Below are positions 7,622 to 17,013 of a stretch of DNA of 64,000 bases, in pieces (position 1 is the stretch's first letter; each line of letters starts with the position of its first letter). The notes beneath the pieces are model-generated. The model had not been told where the DNA came from. It made no database searches and was given only the letters and a program-made list of their open reading frames with translations. The position numbers and the translations under genes are program-made. This DNA comes from Geodermatophilus bullaregiensis (GTDB lineage Bacteria; Actinomycetota; Actinomycetes; Mycobacteriales; Geodermatophilaceae), in assembly GCF_016907675.1 (NCBI RefSeq), contig NZ_JAFBCJ010000001.1, forward strand, positions 2,046,001-2,110,000. The letters run 5' to 3'.

Positions 7622-8847
7622 GGGCGTCCTTCCTGGAGCTGCCCGGCGACGGCATCGGGTGCCGCACCGGGGGGTTCGGGTGGGTCGGTGTCGGGGTGGG
7701 GCGTCTCGGCCGCCAGCGGGATGCGCAGGGTGAAGGTCGAGCCGAGGCCCTCCTCGCTCCAGACGGTGACCGACCCGCCGTGGTTGCTGGCCACGTGCTT
7801 CACGATGGCCAGGCCCAGCCCGGTGCCACCGGTGCTGCTGGCCCGCGACTGGTCCACGCGGTAGAAGCGCTCGAAGACCCGCCCGCGGTCCTGGCGCGGG
7901 ATGCCGATGCCGCTGTCGGTCACGGCGATCTCGGCGAAGCCCGAGCGGGCCCGCGCGCCGACGGCGATGCGGGTGTTCGCCGGGCTGTAGGCCACCGCGT
8001 TGGCCAGCAGGTTCGTCACCGCCGTCGCCAGCTGCGCCTCCACCCCGCGCACGACCAGCCCCGGCCGGCCGCCCACGGCGATGGTGATGCCCTTGGCGGC
8101 CGCGGCGAGGCCGGTGCGGTCGACCGCCTCGGCCAGGACGGTGTCGACGTCGACCGGGACGAGCTCGGGCAGCGGCTCGGCGCCCTGCAGCCGGGACAGG
8201 TCGATCAGCTCGCGGACGAGGCGGGCCAGCCGGTCGGCCTCGTGCGCCATGCGGGCGGCGAAGCGCTGCACGGTCTCCGGGTCGTCGGCGGCGCCCTGCA
8301 TCGCCTCGGCCAGCAGTCCCAGCGCACCGACCGGCGTCTTGAGCTCGTGGCCGACGTTGGCCACGAAGTCGCGGCGCACGGCCTCCACCCGGCGGGCCTC
8401 GGTGACGTCCTGCAGCACCAGGGCGACCGGACCCGGGGTGGGCGCCGGCCCGCTGCCCAGCCGCACCGCGTGCACCCCGACCGTGTGCGGTCCGGTGCCG
8501 ACCAGGTCCCCGGGCAGCTGCACGTCGGCGCGGCGGCTGCCGGAGGTGCGCGCCTCACGCGCCAGGCGCAGCAGCTCGGGGACCAGGAGGCGGCGGTCGC
8601 GGACGATGCCGAAGCCGCGTGCGGCGGGGTTGGCCAGCACGACGGCCTCGTCGGCGTCGAGGACGAGCACCGCGGGGTCCATCAGGTCGAGCAGGCGGCG
8701 GGCCAGCTGGGCCTCCCGGGCCACCCCGGCGTCGGGCTCGCCGACGCTGCGCTCGGGCACGGCGGTCCCGCGGCGCAGGAGCAGGACGGCGGCCGCGACG
8801 ACGGCGCCGACGACGAGGCCGGTCACGAGGGCGACCAGCGGGCTCAC
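7618..8847 (-). CDS. senX3: SenX3-type sensor histidine kinase
   Basis: This 409-residue membrane kinase is the partner of RegX3. One membrane segment lies at residues 3-24, then a PAS-like domain (about 45-150), a HisKA domain with the phospho-acceptor H167 in NVGHELKTP, and a HATPase domain with N, G1 (DSGIGIP), F (FERFYR) and G2 (GGTGLGLAI) boxes. SenX3 is thought to sense phosphate through PhoU and the Pst transporter, whose genes are also in this window. I place the start at GTG 8847 because TAGCAT lies 7 nt before it and no ribosome-binding site is seen. An upstream start at 8901 would add 18 unlikely residues. Confidence 0.9.
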   Translation of the reverse strand: MSPLVALVTGLVVGAVVAAAVLLLRRGTAVPERSVGEPDAGVAREAQLARRLLDLMDPAVLVLDADEAVVLANPAARGFGIVRDRRLLVPELLRLAREARTSGSRRADVQLPGDLVGTGPHTVGVHAVRLGSGPAPTPGPVALVLQDVTEARRVEAVRRDFVANVGHELKTPVGALGLLAEAMQGAADDPETVQRFAARMAHEADRLARLVRELIDLSRLQGAEPLPELVPVDVDTVLAEAVDRTGLAAAAKGITIAVGGRPGLVVRGVEAQLATAVTNLLANAVAYSPANTRIAVGARARSGFAEIAVTDSGIGIPRQDRGRVFERFYRVDQSRASSTGGTGLGLAIVKHVASNHGGSVTVWSEEGLGSTFTLRIPLAAETPHPDTDPPEPPGAAPDAVAGQLQEGRP

Positions 8848-8854
8848 AGGGGCG

Positions 8855-8860
8855 ATGCTA
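8855..8860 (-). promoter_or_regulatory. -10 hexamer of senX3-regX3 (leaderless)
   Basis: Read on the minus strand this is TAGCAT, 7 nt before the GTG at 8847. Confidence 0.6.
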
Positions 8861-8920
8861 GGCCGCGCCGCGGTCCGGTCATCCCCCGCGCGAGTGGTCA
8901 CGGGGGCACCGGCGGGGACT

Positions 8921-8953
8921 GTTCACGTGGCCGTGCCCGCTCGTTCACCAGCG
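8921..8953 (+). promoter_or_regulatory. PHO-box-like direct repeats before phoU
   Basis: Three 11-nt units run head to tail: GTTCACGTGGC, CGTGCCCGCTC (degenerate) and GTTCACCAGCG. The outer two carry the GTTCAC core of PhoB/PhoP-type PHO boxes. A TACCCT -10 follows at 8981-8986. The site lies between divergent senX3 and phoU, so it could serve both. Confidence 0.6.
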
Positions 8954-9072
8954 GGGGATCTGTACCGCCCGCCCACCTCCTACCCTCGAGTTCCAGACGT
9001 CGGCGCACCGGATGCAGACGGCGACCGGAGTGCGCTGCCCGCCACGCTGCGGCCGGCCACGAGGAGGACCCC

Positions 9073-9732
9073 GTGCGGGAGCACTACCGCGAAGAGCTCG
9101 AGGACATCAACACGTGCCTCGTGGAGATGGCCAACTCGGTGGGCTCGGCGATGAGCAAGGCGACGACCGCCCTGCTCGACGCCGACGTCGCCCTCGCCGA
9201 CCTGGTCATCGCCGGGGACGAGCACGTCGACGCGGTGCGCGAGAGCCTCGAGGAACGCTGCTTCACCCTGCTGGCCCGGCAGCAGCCGGTGGCCACCGAC
9301 CTGCGCACGATCACCACCGCGATGCGCATCGTCGCCGACCTCGAGCGCATGGGCGACCTCGCCGCCCACGTGGCCAAGCTGGCCCGGATGCGCTTCCCCG
9401 AGTCCGCCGTGCCCGCCGAGGTGCGGCCGATCTTCCTCGAGGCCGGCCACGTCGCGCAGAGCCTGGTCACCAAGACCGGCGCGGTGATCGCGAAGCTCGA
9501 CGTGCAGGCCGCGACCGAGCTGGAGAGCGACGACGACCTCATGGACGCGCTGCACCGCCAGCTGTTCACCGAGCTGCTCAGCCCCGACTGGCCGCACGGC
9601 ATGGAGTCGGCGATCGACATCACGCTGCTCGGCCGCTACTACGAGCGCTTCGCCGACCACGCCGTCAGCGTCGCCCGCCGCGTGGTCTACCTGGTCACCG
9701 GCGAGCGGCAGATGCAGGAGACCGCGGGCTGA
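9073..9732 (+). CDS. phoU: PhoU phosphate-signalling protein
   Basis: This is a 219-residue all-helical protein made of two PhoU repeats of about 100 residues each. The conserved E/D-rich metal-binding motif of the first repeat is visible as TAMRIVADLERMGDLAAHVAKLA, and that of the second as LLGRYYERFADHAVSVARRV. PhoU links the Pst transporter to the SenX3 kinase and keeps the Pho regulon off when phosphate is plentiful. The GTG start at 9073 has a strong site GAGGAGG 5-6 nt upstream; the much longer open frame behind it is antisense to senX3 and not real. Divergent from senX3, with PHO-box-like repeats between; a hairpin follows. Confidence 0.92.
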   Translation: MREHYREELEDINTCLVEMANSVGSAMSKATTALLDADVALADLVIAGDEHVDAVRESLEERCFTLLARQQPVATDLRTITTAMRIVADLERMGDLAAHVAKLARMRFPESAVPAEVRPIFLEAGHVAQSLVTKTGAVIAKLDVQAATELESDDDLMDALHRQLFTELLSPDWPHGMESAIDITLLGRYYERFADHAVSVARRVVYLVTGERQMQETAG

Positions 9733-9737
9733 CGAGG

Positions 9738-9768
9738 GTGCCGGCCGGCGCGCGCCGTCGGCCGGCAC
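9738..9768. terminator. Hairpin between phoU and gpm
   Basis: Perfect 10-bp arms GTGCCGGCCG and CGGCCGGCAC enclose an 11-nt loop between two convergent genes. There is no T-run, as is usual at this GC content. Confidence 0.6.
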
Positions 9769-9781
9769 GGCGCCCGGACGC

Positions 9782-10552
9782 CTACTTCTTGCCCTGGTTC
9801 CGGACGGCCTCGATGGCGGCCGCGGCGGCGTCGGGGTCGAGGTACTCGCCGCCGGGCTTGACCGGCCTGAGGTCGGCGTCGAGGTCGTAGCGCAGCGGGA
9901 CACCGGTGGGGATGTTGAGCCCCACGACCTCGTCCTCGCCCATGCCGTCGAGGTGCTTCACCAGCGCGCGCAGGCTGTTGCCGTGGGCGGCCACCAGCAC
10001 GGTCGCGCCGCTGCGCAGGTCCGGCACGATCGCGTCGTACCAGTACGGCAGCATCCGGACGACGACGTCGGCGAGGCACTCGGTGGCCGGGCGCACCTCC
10101 GGCGGCAGGAAGCCGTAGCGCGGGTCGGCGTCCTGGGAGTACTCGCTGCCGGCCTCGATCGGCGGGGGCGGGGTGCTGTACGAGCGGCGCCAGACCATGA
10201 ACTGCTCCTCGCCGTACTCGGCGAGCGTGGCGGCCTTGTCCTTGCCCTGCAGCGCGCCGTAGTGCCGCTCGTTGAGCCGCCACGACCGGCGCACCGGGAT
10301 CCACTGCCGGTCGGCGGCGGCCAGGGCGAGCTCGGCGGTGCTGATGGCCCGCTTGAGCAGCGACGTGTGCAGGACGTCGGGCAGCAGGTCGTGCTCGGCG
10401 AGCAGCTGCCCGCCGCGGGCGGCCTCGGTCCGGCCCTTGTCCGACAGCTCGACGTCGACCCACCCGGTGAACAGGTTGGCCTTGTTCCACTCGCTCTCGC
10501 CGTGGCGGAGCAGGACCAGGGTCCCCGGAGAGGTCACCGCAGACATCGTCAC
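9782..10552 (-). CDS. gpmA: 2,3-bisphosphoglycerate-dependent phosphoglycerate mutase
   Basis: This glycolytic enzyme of 256 residues interconverts 3- and 2-phosphoglycerate. The catalytic histidine motif is [11 protein letters not shown] near residue 15, the [12 protein letters not shown] loop follows, and the second catalytic His is in [12 protein letters not shown]. Length fits the dPGM family (about 250). CAGGAT lies 6 nt before GTG 10552, and ATG 10546 lies just inside the frame. In mycobacteria gpm1 stands beside senX3-regX3, and here it is close by in the same orientation. It converges on phoU across a hairpin; triplicated hairpin repeats lie upstream. Confidence 0.93.
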   Translation of the reverse strand: MTMSAVTSPGTLVLLRHGESEWNKANLFTGWVDVELSDKGRTEAARGGQLLAEHDLLPDVLHTSLLKRAISTAELALAAADRQWIPVRRSWRLNERHYGALQGKDKAATLAEYGEEQFMVWRRSYSTPPPPIEAGSEYSQDADPRYGFLPPEVRPATECLADVVVRMLPYWYDAIVPDLRSGATVLVAAHGNSLRALVKHLDGMGEDEVVGLNIPTGVPLRYDLDADLRPVKPGGEYLDPDAAAAAIEAVRNQGKK

Positions 10553-10592
10553 GGGCCCATCCTGCCCGACCGGCTCTGTCGAGGCACTGGAC

Positions 10593-10748
10593 GGCCCTCC
10601 TGCAGGGACCCGCCCGGAGCCGGGTGAGGTGCTGGAACGGCCGCCCCCAGAGTCCCGCGCCGAGCGTGCGAGGTGTGGGGAGGAGCGCGGCCTCCCTGCA
10701 GGGGCCCGCCGCGAGCCTGCGAGTGGCGGGGGCAGGGAGGTCCTTCGA
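10593..10748. repeat. Hairpin repeat cluster: partial copy, copy F and copy B in tandem
   Basis: A partial copy (10593-10642) is followed by copy F (arms GGCCGC 10639-10644 and GCGGCC 10687-10692) and copy B (GGCCTCCCTGC from 10689 pairing with GCAGGGAGGTCC ending 10743). Copies share their edges. Copy B stops 5 nt from the stop codon of the small membrane gene. Left edges show the GTGCTGGAACGGCC lead-in seen in copies C and D. Confidence 0.7.
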
Positions 10749-11051
10749 TCAGGCGGTCACCAGCGGCCAGAGCACCCACGCCTCGTAGAGCACCGGCGGC
10801 GCGAGGCCGGCCAGCAGCCACGGGCTGCGCACCCGGCGCGCCGCGCCCCAGCGCACCGCGGCCACCAGCGCCACGCAGCAGGTGACGGCGACGACCAGCC
10901 ACAGCGCGGTCGCCGCGACGTCGACGACGAACAGCTGGACGAACACCAGCTGCACCGCGCACAGCAGCAGCGGGTAGACCAGGCCGGAGGCGGCCACCAC
11001 GCCGATCAGCGCGCGGCCCAGGCGCTCCTGCGCGGCGGGACGGTCCTGCAC
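10749..11051 (-). CDS. Small membrane protein with about three helices
   Basis: The 100-residue product has hydrophobic stretches near residues 15-38 ([17 protein letters not shown]), 42-65 and 78-97 and ends in [10 protein letters not shown] do not recognise a named family. The start is placed at GTG 11051 because TAGCGT lies 7 nt upstream; another GTG at 11090 would reach almost to the stop of the DHA2 exporter gene. It sits between gpm and the mshA-YbjN-exporter run, where M. tuberculosis has the LysE-like Rv0488, but the sequence does not look like LysE. Hairpin copy B follows the stop. Confidence 0.65.
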   Translation of the reverse strand: MQDRPAAQERLGRALIGVVAASGLVYPLLLCAVQLVFVQLFVVDVAATALWLVVAVTCCVALVAAVRWGAARRVRSPWLLAGLAPPVLYEAWVLWPLVTA

Positions 11052-11058
11052 GGGCCCC

Positions 11059-11064
11059 ACGCTA
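11059..11064 (-). promoter_or_regulatory. -10 hexamer of a leaderless start
   Basis: On the minus strand this reads TAGCGT, 7 nt before the GTG at 11051. Confidence 0.55.
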
Positions 11065-11093
11065 GGGCCCGGCCCGGTCCCCCGCCCCACCGT

Positions 11094-12689
11094 TCACGAC
11101 GGCGCCGGGCGGTCCGGCCGGCGTCGTCCCGGCAGCCAGACCAGCACGACGACCGCGGCGACCGCCGAGGCGGCGGCCGTCCCGACGGCGGTGACGTGCA
11201 TGGCGGAGACGAACGCCTCGCGCGCCGGCTCGACCAGCGCCTCGGCCGCCGCGGCCGTCTCCTCGTCACCGGCCGCGCGGGCCTGCGCCGCGGTGACCCG
11301 CGCGCTCTCCAGCGTGGCCGCGATGGAGGTGCTCGCCTCGGCGCGCAGCGGCGCCGGCAGCACGTCGACGGCCCGGCCGACCGCCGAGGCGTAGGCGGTG
11401 GCGAGCAGCGAGCCGAGGATGGCCACGCCGAGGGCGCCGCCGACCTGGCGGACGGTGTTGTTCACCGCGGCGCCCGCTCCGGCCTTCTCCCGCGGCACCA
11501 CCGACATGATCGACTCGGTGGCCGGTGCCATGACCGCGCCCATGCCCACGCCCTGCACGCTCAGCGTGGTGAGCAGCAGCCACAGCGGGGCGTCCTGGTC
11601 GAGCAGCTGGAACCCCAGGAAGGACAGCGTGATCAGCACGAACCCACCGGCGCAGACGGCCTTGGCGCCGTACCGCTCGGCCAGCCGCGAGCTGCGCGGC
11701 GCCATGAGCGCCATCCCCAGCGCCACCGGGATGAGCGCGGCACCGGACTGCAGCGGGTCGTAGCCCCGGGCGCCCTGCAGGTAGTAGACGAGGTAGAAGG
11801 TCGCGCCCATCAGGGCGAAGAAGTTCAGCCCCAGCGCCGCGGCCGCCGCCGAGAACGCCGGGAGGCGGAACAGCGAGACGTCGAGCGCCGGGTGCGCCGA
11901 GCGGCGCTGCAGCCAGACGAACAGCGCCATGAGCACCGCCCCGCCCAGCAGCGGCACCAGCACGCCCGGCGTCGCCCAGCCCACCCCCGAGCCGCCGTGG
12001 ATGATCCCGTAGACCAGGCCGGCCAGGGCGGCGATGGACAGCAGCACGCCGGGGACGTCGAGGCGGCCGGGGTCGGGGTCGCGCGACTCCGGCACGAACG
12101 CCAGCGTGCCCACGACGCCGACGACGGCCACCGGGACGCCGATCAGGAAGATGCCGCCCCACCAGGAGTGGGTGAGCACCAGGCCGCTGGCCAGCGGTCC
12201 GCCGGCGACCGCGAGCCCCGCGGTGGCCGCCCAGATGCCGATGGCGCGACCCCGCTCGGCCGCCGGGAAGACGTTGGTGATGACGGCGAGCGTCGTCGGC
12301 TGCACGGCCGCGCCGCCCACACCCATGACCGCCCGCCAGGCGATGAGCTCCAGCGGGCTGCCGGAGAACGCGGCGAGCACCGACCCCGCGGCGAAGACGC
12401 TCAGCCCGATGAGCAGCACCTTCCGGCGGCCGATCCGGTCGCCGATGACGCCCCAGGAGAACAGCAGCCCCGCGAAGACGACGATGTAGGCGTCCACGGC
12501 CCACTGCAGCTCGCCCTGGGTGGCGCCGAGCTCGCGCTGCAGCGTGGGGATGGCCACGTTGAGCGTCGTGTTGCCCATGATCACCACGAGCAGGCAGACG
12601 GTCATGGTGGCCAGCACCCACCACCGCCGGGCGTGGCCGGGGCGCTCGTCGGCACCGACGGCCGCGTGGTCCCGCTCGGTCGCGGTCAC
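11094..12689 (-). CDS. DHA2-family (14-helix) MFS drug exporter
   Basis: The 531-residue proton-driven exporter is of the EmrB/QacA type. Signature segments are NTTLNVAIPTLQREL in helix 1, the GDRIGRRKVLLIG loop between helices 2 and 3, and a GPLASGLVLTHSWWGGIF motif C region in helix 5. About fourteen hydrophobic helices can be counted, and a charged Ala/Glu-rich loop occurs near the end (EEAAAAAEALVEPAREAF). The GTG start overlaps the YbjN stop by GTGA, so it is translated as the third gene of mshA-YbjN-exporter. That link hints at export of a mycothiol conjugate or toxic electrophile, but this is inference. Confidence 0.88.
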   Translation of the reverse strand: MTATERDHAAVGADERPGHARRWWVLATMTVCLLVVIMGNTTLNVAIPTLQRELGATQGELQWAVDAYIVVFAGLLFSWGVIGDRIGRRKVLLIGLSVFAAGSVLAAFSGSPLELIAWRAVMGVGGAAVQPTTLAVITNVFPAAERGRAIGIWAATAGLAVAGGPLASGLVLTHSWWGGIFLIGVPVAVVGVVGTLAFVPESRDPDPGRLDVPGVLLSIAALAGLVYGIIHGGSGVGWATPGVLVPLLGGAVLMALFVWLQRRSAHPALDVSLFRLPAFSAAAAALGLNFFALMGATFYLVYYLQGARGYDPLQSGAALIPVALGMALMAPRSSRLAERYGAKAVCAGGFVLITLSFLGFQLLDQDAPLWLLLTTLSVQGVGMGAVMAPATESIMSVVPREKAGAGAAVNNTVRQVGGALGVAILGSLLATAYASAVGRAVDVLPAPLRAEASTSIAATLESARVTAAQARAAGDEETAAAAEALVEPAREAFVSAMHVTAVGTAAASAVAAVVVLVWLPGRRRPDRPAPS

Positions 12690-13282
12690 GCCCCGCCGTC
12701 CGGGCCGTCCCCTCCCCCGGCCGGTGCGCCGCCGCCGTCGCCGTCGTCCCGGCGGGAGCCGGCCTGGGCGAAGGCGGCGAAGGCCTCGAGGTTGCGCAGC
12801 GACTCCCCGCGCTTGACCCGCCACTCCCACTCCCGGCGGATCGAGGTGCCGAAGCCGATCTCGAGCATCGTGTTGAAGTGGTCGTCGGCGTAGCTGAGGA
12901 CGGCGCCCAGCAGCCGGTCGAGCTCCTCGGGCGTCACCGCGGCGTGCGGGAGGCGGCCGGTCAGGTACACGTCGCCGACCCGGTCGACGGAGTAGGCGAC
13001 GCCGTACATGCGGGCGTTGTGCTGCAGCAGGTAGGTCCACAGCTGCTCGCGGTTCTCGTCGGGCTGGCGGCAGACGAAGGCCTCCATCCGCAGCGCGTGC
13101 TCGCCGACGATCAGCCCGCACACCGTCTTGAGCTTCTTGGTGCCGGGCAGGTCGACCAGCCACCGGCCGGGCGCCGGGTGCTCGTGCACCAGCTCGCTGT
13201 CGCGCAGCGTGCGGTCGATGACCGCGTCCAGCGAGGCGACGACGTCGGCCCGGGCGGGCCGCTCCGCGCCGTCCGGGCTCAC
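12686..13282 (-). CDS. YbjN domain protein (Rv0487-like)
   Basis: A 198-residue soluble protein with the YbjN/type-III-chaperone-like fold: [39 protein letters not shown] and a long C-terminal helix with [10 protein letters not shown]. The last 25 residues are Gly/Asp-rich and probably disordered. The GTG start overlaps the mshA stop by GTGA, and its own stop overlaps the exporter start by GTGA, giving a tightly coupled trio. M. tuberculosis has the same pair as Rv0486 (mshA)-Rv0487. The fold usually acts as a chaperone or sensor; its partner is unknown. Confidence 0.85.
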   Translation of the reverse strand: MSPDGAERPARADVVASLDAVIDRTLRDSELVHEHPAPGRWLVDLPGTKKLKTVCGLIVGEHALRMEAFVCRQPDENREQLWTYLLQHNARMYGVAYSVDRVGDVYLTGRLPHAAVTPEELDRLLGAVLSYADDHFNTMLEIGFGTSIRREWEWRVKRGESLRNLEAFAAFAQAGSRRDDGDGGGAPAGGGDGPDGGA

Positions 13283-14619
13283 CAGGCCACCTGCGTCCCG
13301 GGCACCGGCCACAGCGTGCCCGGGACCCACTGACGGCGGGCCGCGGCAGCCGCCGCGGCGGCCATCTCGGTGACCGCCGACGCGTAGGCCGCGACCAGGG
13401 CGTCGGCGGTGCGCTCCCAGGAGAAGTCGCTCGCGTGCCGGCGGGCACCGGCGGCCAGCAGGGGCCGGCGGGCCAGCACCGAGCGGATGGCCGCGGCGTA
13501 GGCGGCCGGGTCGCGGCCGTCGACCAGCACTCCGGAGACCCCGTCGCGCACGGCGGTCAGCAGCCCGCCCACCGCGGCGGCGACCACCGGCGTGCCGCAG
13601 GCCTGCGCCTCGAGCGCGACCAGGCCGAAGGACTCGTTGTGGCTCGGGACGACGGCCACGTCGGCGGCCCGGTAGTGCAGGGCCAGCCGGTCGGGGGCCT
13701 GCGGGGGCAGGAAGCGCACGCGGTCGGCGAGGCCGAGGCGCGCGGCCAGCTCCTCCAGCCGGCGCGGTGCCTCCAGGCCCGACCCGCTCGGCGCGCCGAC
13801 CACGTGGACCTGCAGCCGGTCGCGCAGGCCGGGGTCGTCGGCGAGCATGCGGGCGGCCGCCTCGAGCAGCAGGTCGGGCGCCTTGAGCGGCTGGATGCGG
13901 CCGACGAAGGTCAGGACCACGGCGTCGGCGGGCACGCCCAGCACGCGACGGGCGGCGGCGCGGTCGCCGGGACGGAAGCGGTCGAGGTCCACGCCCGGGG
14001 GGACGACGAGGGTGCGCCGCGGGTCGGCCCCGTAGTGCTCGACGAGCTGGCGGGCCTCCTCCTCGGTGTTGGCGACCAGCCGGTCGGCCTCGGCGACCAC
14101 CTGCTCCTCGCCGATGACGCGGGCGCGCGGCTCGGGCCGGTCGCCGGCGGCCAGCGCGGCGTTCTTCACCTTGGCAAGGGTGTGCGCGGTGTGGATGAGC
14201 GGGACGCTCCACCGGTCCCGTGCCAGCCAGCCGACCTGCCCGGACAGCCAGTAGTGCGAGTGGACGACGTCGTAGTGCCCGGGCTCGTGCTGGGCCTCCT
14301 CGCGCAGGACACCGGCGGTGAAGGCGCACAGCTGGGCCGGCAGCTCCTCCTTGCCCAGGCCCTCGAAGGGGCCGGCGCTGACGTGCCGCACGGTGACGCC
14401 CGGGCTCATCTCGACCACCGGCGGCAGGTCGCTGGAGGTGGCCCGGGTGAAGACGTCGACGGCGATGCCCCGGGCGGCCAGCCGGCGGGAGACCTCGACG
14501 ATGTAGACGTTCATGCCCCCGGCGTCGCCGGCCCCGGGCTGGTCGAGCGGGCTGGTGTGCACCGAGACCGTGGCGACCCGCCGGGGCGTGCGGGGGTGCA
14601 GGAGGCGGCGAGCGGGCAC
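13279..14619 (-). CDS. mshA: D-inositol-3-phosphate glycosyltransferase (mycothiol step 1)
   Basis: MshA moves N-acetylglucosamine from UDP-GlcNAc to 1L-inositol-1-phosphate, the first committed step of mycothiol synthesis. The 446-residue product has the GT4 two-domain fold: [16 protein letters not shown] (nucleotide/acceptor loop) near the start, HSHYWLSG, then [12 protein letters not shown] at the second-domain start and the donor-binding E-x7-E segment [22 protein letters not shown] 14619 is preceded by GGGAGG at suitable spacing; a longer frame to 14748 runs under the divergent SDR gene. mshD, the last mycothiol gene, is also in this window. YbjN and an exporter gene follow with overlapping codons. 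Confidence 0.93.
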   Translation of the reverse strand: MPARRLLHPRTPRRVATVSVHTSPLDQPGAGDAGGMNVYIVEVSRRLAARGIAVDVFTRATSSDLPPVVEMSPGVTVRHVSAGPFEGLGKEELPAQLCAFTAGVLREEAQHEPGHYDVVHSHYWLSGQVGWLARDRWSVPLIHTAHTLAKVKNAALAAGDRPEPRARVIGEEQVVAEADRLVANTEEEARQLVEHYGADPRRTLVVPPGVDLDRFRPGDRAAARRVLGVPADAVVLTFVGRIQPLKAPDLLLEAAARMLADDPGLRDRLQVHVVGAPSGSGLEAPRRLEELAARLGLADRVRFLPPQAPDRLALHYRAADVAVVPSHNESFGLVALEAQACGTPVVAAAVGGLLTAVRDGVSGVLVDGRDPAAYAAAIRSVLARRPLLAAGARRHASDFSWERTADALVAAYASAVTEMAAAAAAAARRQWVPGTLWPVPGTQVAW

Positions 14620-14705
14620 TCCGACCTCCCGCCTCGGGCGCGTCCCCGGGCGCCGGGCGGCACCCCTGTCGACTCCCCAGTCTGCAACAGCGCCAGGATG
14701 GCCAC

Positions 14706-15491
14706 ATGCCCGGTCCTGCCGACGCCGCCCCGCCCCCTGCCCGACCACTCCCCGGTACCGGCCGCACCGCCGTCGTCACCGGCGCCTCCAGTGGCATCGG
14801 CGCGGCGACCGCGCGGCGCCTGGCGGCGGAGGGCTTCGACGTCGTCCTGGGCGCGCGGCGCATGGACCGGCTGACGGAGCTGGCCACGGAGATCGGCGCC
14901 AGGGCGCTGCCGCTCGACATCACCGACCCGGACTCGGTGGCCGCGTTCGCCGGCGCCCTCGACGGGGTCGACGTGCTGGTCAACAACGCCGGCGGCGCCT
15001 TCGACGCCAACCCGGTGGCCGAGGCCGACCTGGACTCCTGGGCGCGCACGTACGAGGTCAACGTGCTGGGCACCGTCCGGCTGACCAAGGCGCTGCTGCC
15101 CGCGCTCATCGCCTCGGGCGCCGGCGACCTGCTCTTCGTGGGCTCGACGGCGGGCCTGGTCAGCTACGAGGGCGGCGCGTCGTACACGGCGGCCAAGCAC
15201 GGCGTGCACACGCTCGCCGGGACGCTGCGGCTGGAGCTGTTCGACCAGCCGGTGCGGGTCGTCGAGATCGCGCCGGGGATGGTGCGGACCGAGGAGTTCA
15301 CCCTCAACCGGGTCCGTGACCGGGAGCGGGCCGAGGCCGTCTACCGCGGGGTGCGCGAGCCGCTGGTGGCCGAGGACGTCGCCGACTGCATCGCCTGGGC
15401 GCTCACCCGCCCGCACCACGTCAACGTCGACCTGCTGGTGGTCCGCCCGCGCGCCCAGGCCGCCCAGCACAAGGTGCACCGGGAGGGCTGA
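14706..15491 (+). CDS. Short-chain dehydrogenase/reductase
   Basis: This 261-residue NAD(P)-dependent oxidoreductase has the classical SDR marks: cofactor loop [16 protein letters not shown] (near residue 25), NNAGG, catalytic S in [10 protein letters not shown] and the Y-x3-K pair in [10 protein letters not shown]. The C-terminal half resembles the NADP-linked 3-hydroxy-acid dehydrogenase (YdfG) group, suggesting hydroxy-acid or ketone substrates. CAGGAT lies 6 nt before the ATG, as for other leaderless starts here. It is divergent from mshA, and the GNAT gene starts 4 nt after its stop. Confidence 0.88.
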   Translation: MPGPADAAPPPARPLPGTGRTAVVTGASSGIGAATARRLAAEGFDVVLGARRMDRLTELATEIGARALPLDITDPDSVAAFAGALDGVDVLVNNAGGAFDANPVAEADLDSWARTYEVNVLGTVRLTKALLPALIASGAGDLLFVGSTAGLVSYEGGASYTAAKHGVHTLAGTLRLELFDQPVRVVEIAPGMVRTEEFTLNRVRDRERAEAVYRGVREPLVAEDVADCIAWALTRPHHVNVDLLVVRPRAQAAQHKVHREG

Positions 15492-15495
15492 GCCG

Positions 15496-15990
15496 GTGCA
15501 CATCCGCGAGGCGACCGACGAGGACTGGCCGGCGGTCCACCCGTTCTTCCGGGCGGTGGTCGACGCCGGCCGCACGTACGCCTACCCGGCGGGGCTGTCG
15601 CTGGAGGACGCCCGGCCGCTGTGGATGGAGCGGCCGCCCGGCCGGACGGTCGTCGCCGTCGACGGGGACGGGGTGGTCGGCAGTGCGAAGATGGGACCCA
15701 ACCGGCCGGGACGCGGGTCGCACGTCGCGACGGCGAGCTTCCTCGTCGACCCGGCCGCGCAGGGGCGCGGGGTGGGCCGGGCGCTGGGCGAGCACGTCGT
15801 CGCCTGGGCGAGGGGCGCCGGCTACCGCGGCATCCAGTTCAACGCCGTCGTCGAGACCAACACCCCCGCCGTCGCGCTGTGGCGGTCGCTCGGGTTCGAG
15901 GTGGTGGGCACCGTGCCGGGGGCCTTCGACCACCCCGAGCACGGCTACGTCGGCCTGCACGTGATGTTCCTGGACCTCACCCGCCCCTGA
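15496..15990 (+). CDS. GNAT family N-acetyltransferase
   Basis: This 164-residue acetyl-CoA-dependent acyltransferase begins IREATDEDWPAVHPFFRAVV and has the acetyl-CoA loop AAQGRGVGRALGEHVVAWA and the C-terminal VALWRSLGFEVVGTVPGAF helix-strand of the phosphinothricin-acetyltransferase/RimJ-like group. The substrate is unknown. It lies 4 nt behind the SDR gene, so the two are probably cotranscribed and may act in the same pathway. Confidence 0.85.
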   Translation: MHIREATDEDWPAVHPFFRAVVDAGRTYAYPAGLSLEDARPLWMERPPGRTVVAVDGDGVVGSAKMGPNRPGRGSHVATASFLVDPAAQGRGVGRALGEHVVAWARGAGYRGIQFNAVVETNTPAVALWRSLGFEVVGTVPGAFDHPEHGYVGLHVMFLDLTRP

Positions 15991-16005
15991 GCCCGGCCCA
16001 GGCGG

Positions 16006-17007
16006 CTACAGCCGGGTCGGCTCCGGGACCAGCGTGACGCCGAAGCGCTCGCGGACGGCGGCGATGACGCGCTCGGCGAAGGCCATCAGCTCGGCCGCGG
16101 TCGCCCCGGGCTCGGTGGTCAGCGCCAGGCTGTGCCGCGACGACGTCCCGACCCGCCCGTCGCGGGTGCCGCGGCCGAAGCCGGCCGACTGCACCAGCCA
16201 GGCGGCGCTGAGCTTGACCTGCCCGTCCCCGGCCGGCCAGCTCGGGCAGCCGGGCACCGCCTGCCCGGCCGGCACCACGGGGTTGGTGAAGAACGACCCG
16301 GCGCTGCGGGTGTCGGGGTCGGCCGGGTCGACCACCATCCCCTTGCCGCGACGCAGGTCGAGCACGGCGGTGCGGACGTCGGCCAGCGGCGCCCGCCCGC
16401 CCAGGTCCACGCCCAGCCGCTTGGCGAGCTCGGCGTAGCCGACCGGCCGGGACAGCGGCCCGGGGTCGAGCGTGAAGTCCACGGTGAGGACGACGAAGCG
16501 GCCGGGCTCGCGCTTGAGCCGGCTGTCGCGGTAGCCGAAGGCGCACTCGTCCGGGGTCAGCGTCCGCTCGGTCTTCTCGGCGCGGTCGTAGACGCGCACC
16601 GCGGTGATCGTCTGGGCGACCTCCTGGCCGTAGGCGCCGACGTTCTGCACCGGTGTCGCGCCGGTCGAGCCGGGGATGCCCGAGAGGGCCTCCATCCCGG
16701 CCAGCTCCTCCTCGACGGTCCGCGCGACCAGGTCGTCCCAGTCCTCGCCGGCCTCCACCCGGAGCGTGTCGCCGTGCCGCGCGACACCCCGGCTGCGGAC
16801 CGCGACGACGTCGCCGTCCCACCCGTCGTCGGGCGCCACCAGGTTGGAGCCGCCGCCGAGCACGAGCAGCGGCCGGCCGGCCTCGTCGGCCTCCCGCACG
16901 GCGGCGACCAGCTCGTCGGCGTCGGCGACCTCGACCAGCCGGTCGACGGGGCCACCGACCCCCAGGGTGGTGAGGTCGGCGAGACGGGCGTCTGAGCGGA
17001 CGAGCAC
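16006..17007 (-). CDS. murB: UDP-N-acetylenolpyruvoylglucosamine reductase
   Basis: MurB makes UDP-MurNAc, using FAD and NADPH, in the second step of peptidoglycan precursor synthesis in the cytosol. The 333-residue protein shows the FAD-binding stretch TLGVGGPV ... LVLGGGSNLV, the IPGSTGATPVQNVGAYGQE loop, the substrate tyrosine region FGYRDSRLK and the catalytic serine in RSAGSFFTNP (type I MurB). GTG 17007 is preceded by TACCGT at 6 nt. M. tuberculosis has murB (Rv0482) in the same neighbourhood as mshA. Another precursor pair, murD2/murL, lies 9 kb away. Confidence 0.94.
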   Translation of the reverse strand: MLVRSDARLADLTTLGVGGPVDRLVEVADADELVAAVREADEAGRPLLVLGGGSNLVAPDDGWDGDVVAVRSRGVARHGDTLRVEAGEDWDDLVARTVEEELAGMEALSGIPGSTGATPVQNVGAYGQEVAQTITAVRVYDRAEKTERTLTPDECAFGYRDSRLKREPGRFVVLTVDFTLDPGPLSRPVGYAELAKRLGVDLGGRAPLADVRTAVLDLRRGKGMVVDPADPDTRSAGSFFTNPVVPAGQAVPGCPSWPAGDGQVKLSAAWLVQSAGFGRGTRDGRVGTSSRHSLALTTEPGATAAELMAFAERVIAAVRERFGVTLVPEPTRL

Positions 17008-17013
17008 CGCCCC

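Noticed and set aside
7696..9072. Long upstream extension of the phoU frame
   Set aside because: It is antisense to senX3, and the GTG at 9073 has a strong ribosome-binding site and the family's normal length.
11091..11098. Single GTTCAC near the exporter stop
   Set aside because: One isolated core without an 11-nt partner, inside the 3' end of a gene; likely chance.
10272..12893. 873-codon open frame on the plus strand
   Set aside because: Low-complexity Arg/His/Gln translation over gpm, the small membrane gene and the DHA2 exporter on the other strand; no recognisable domain.
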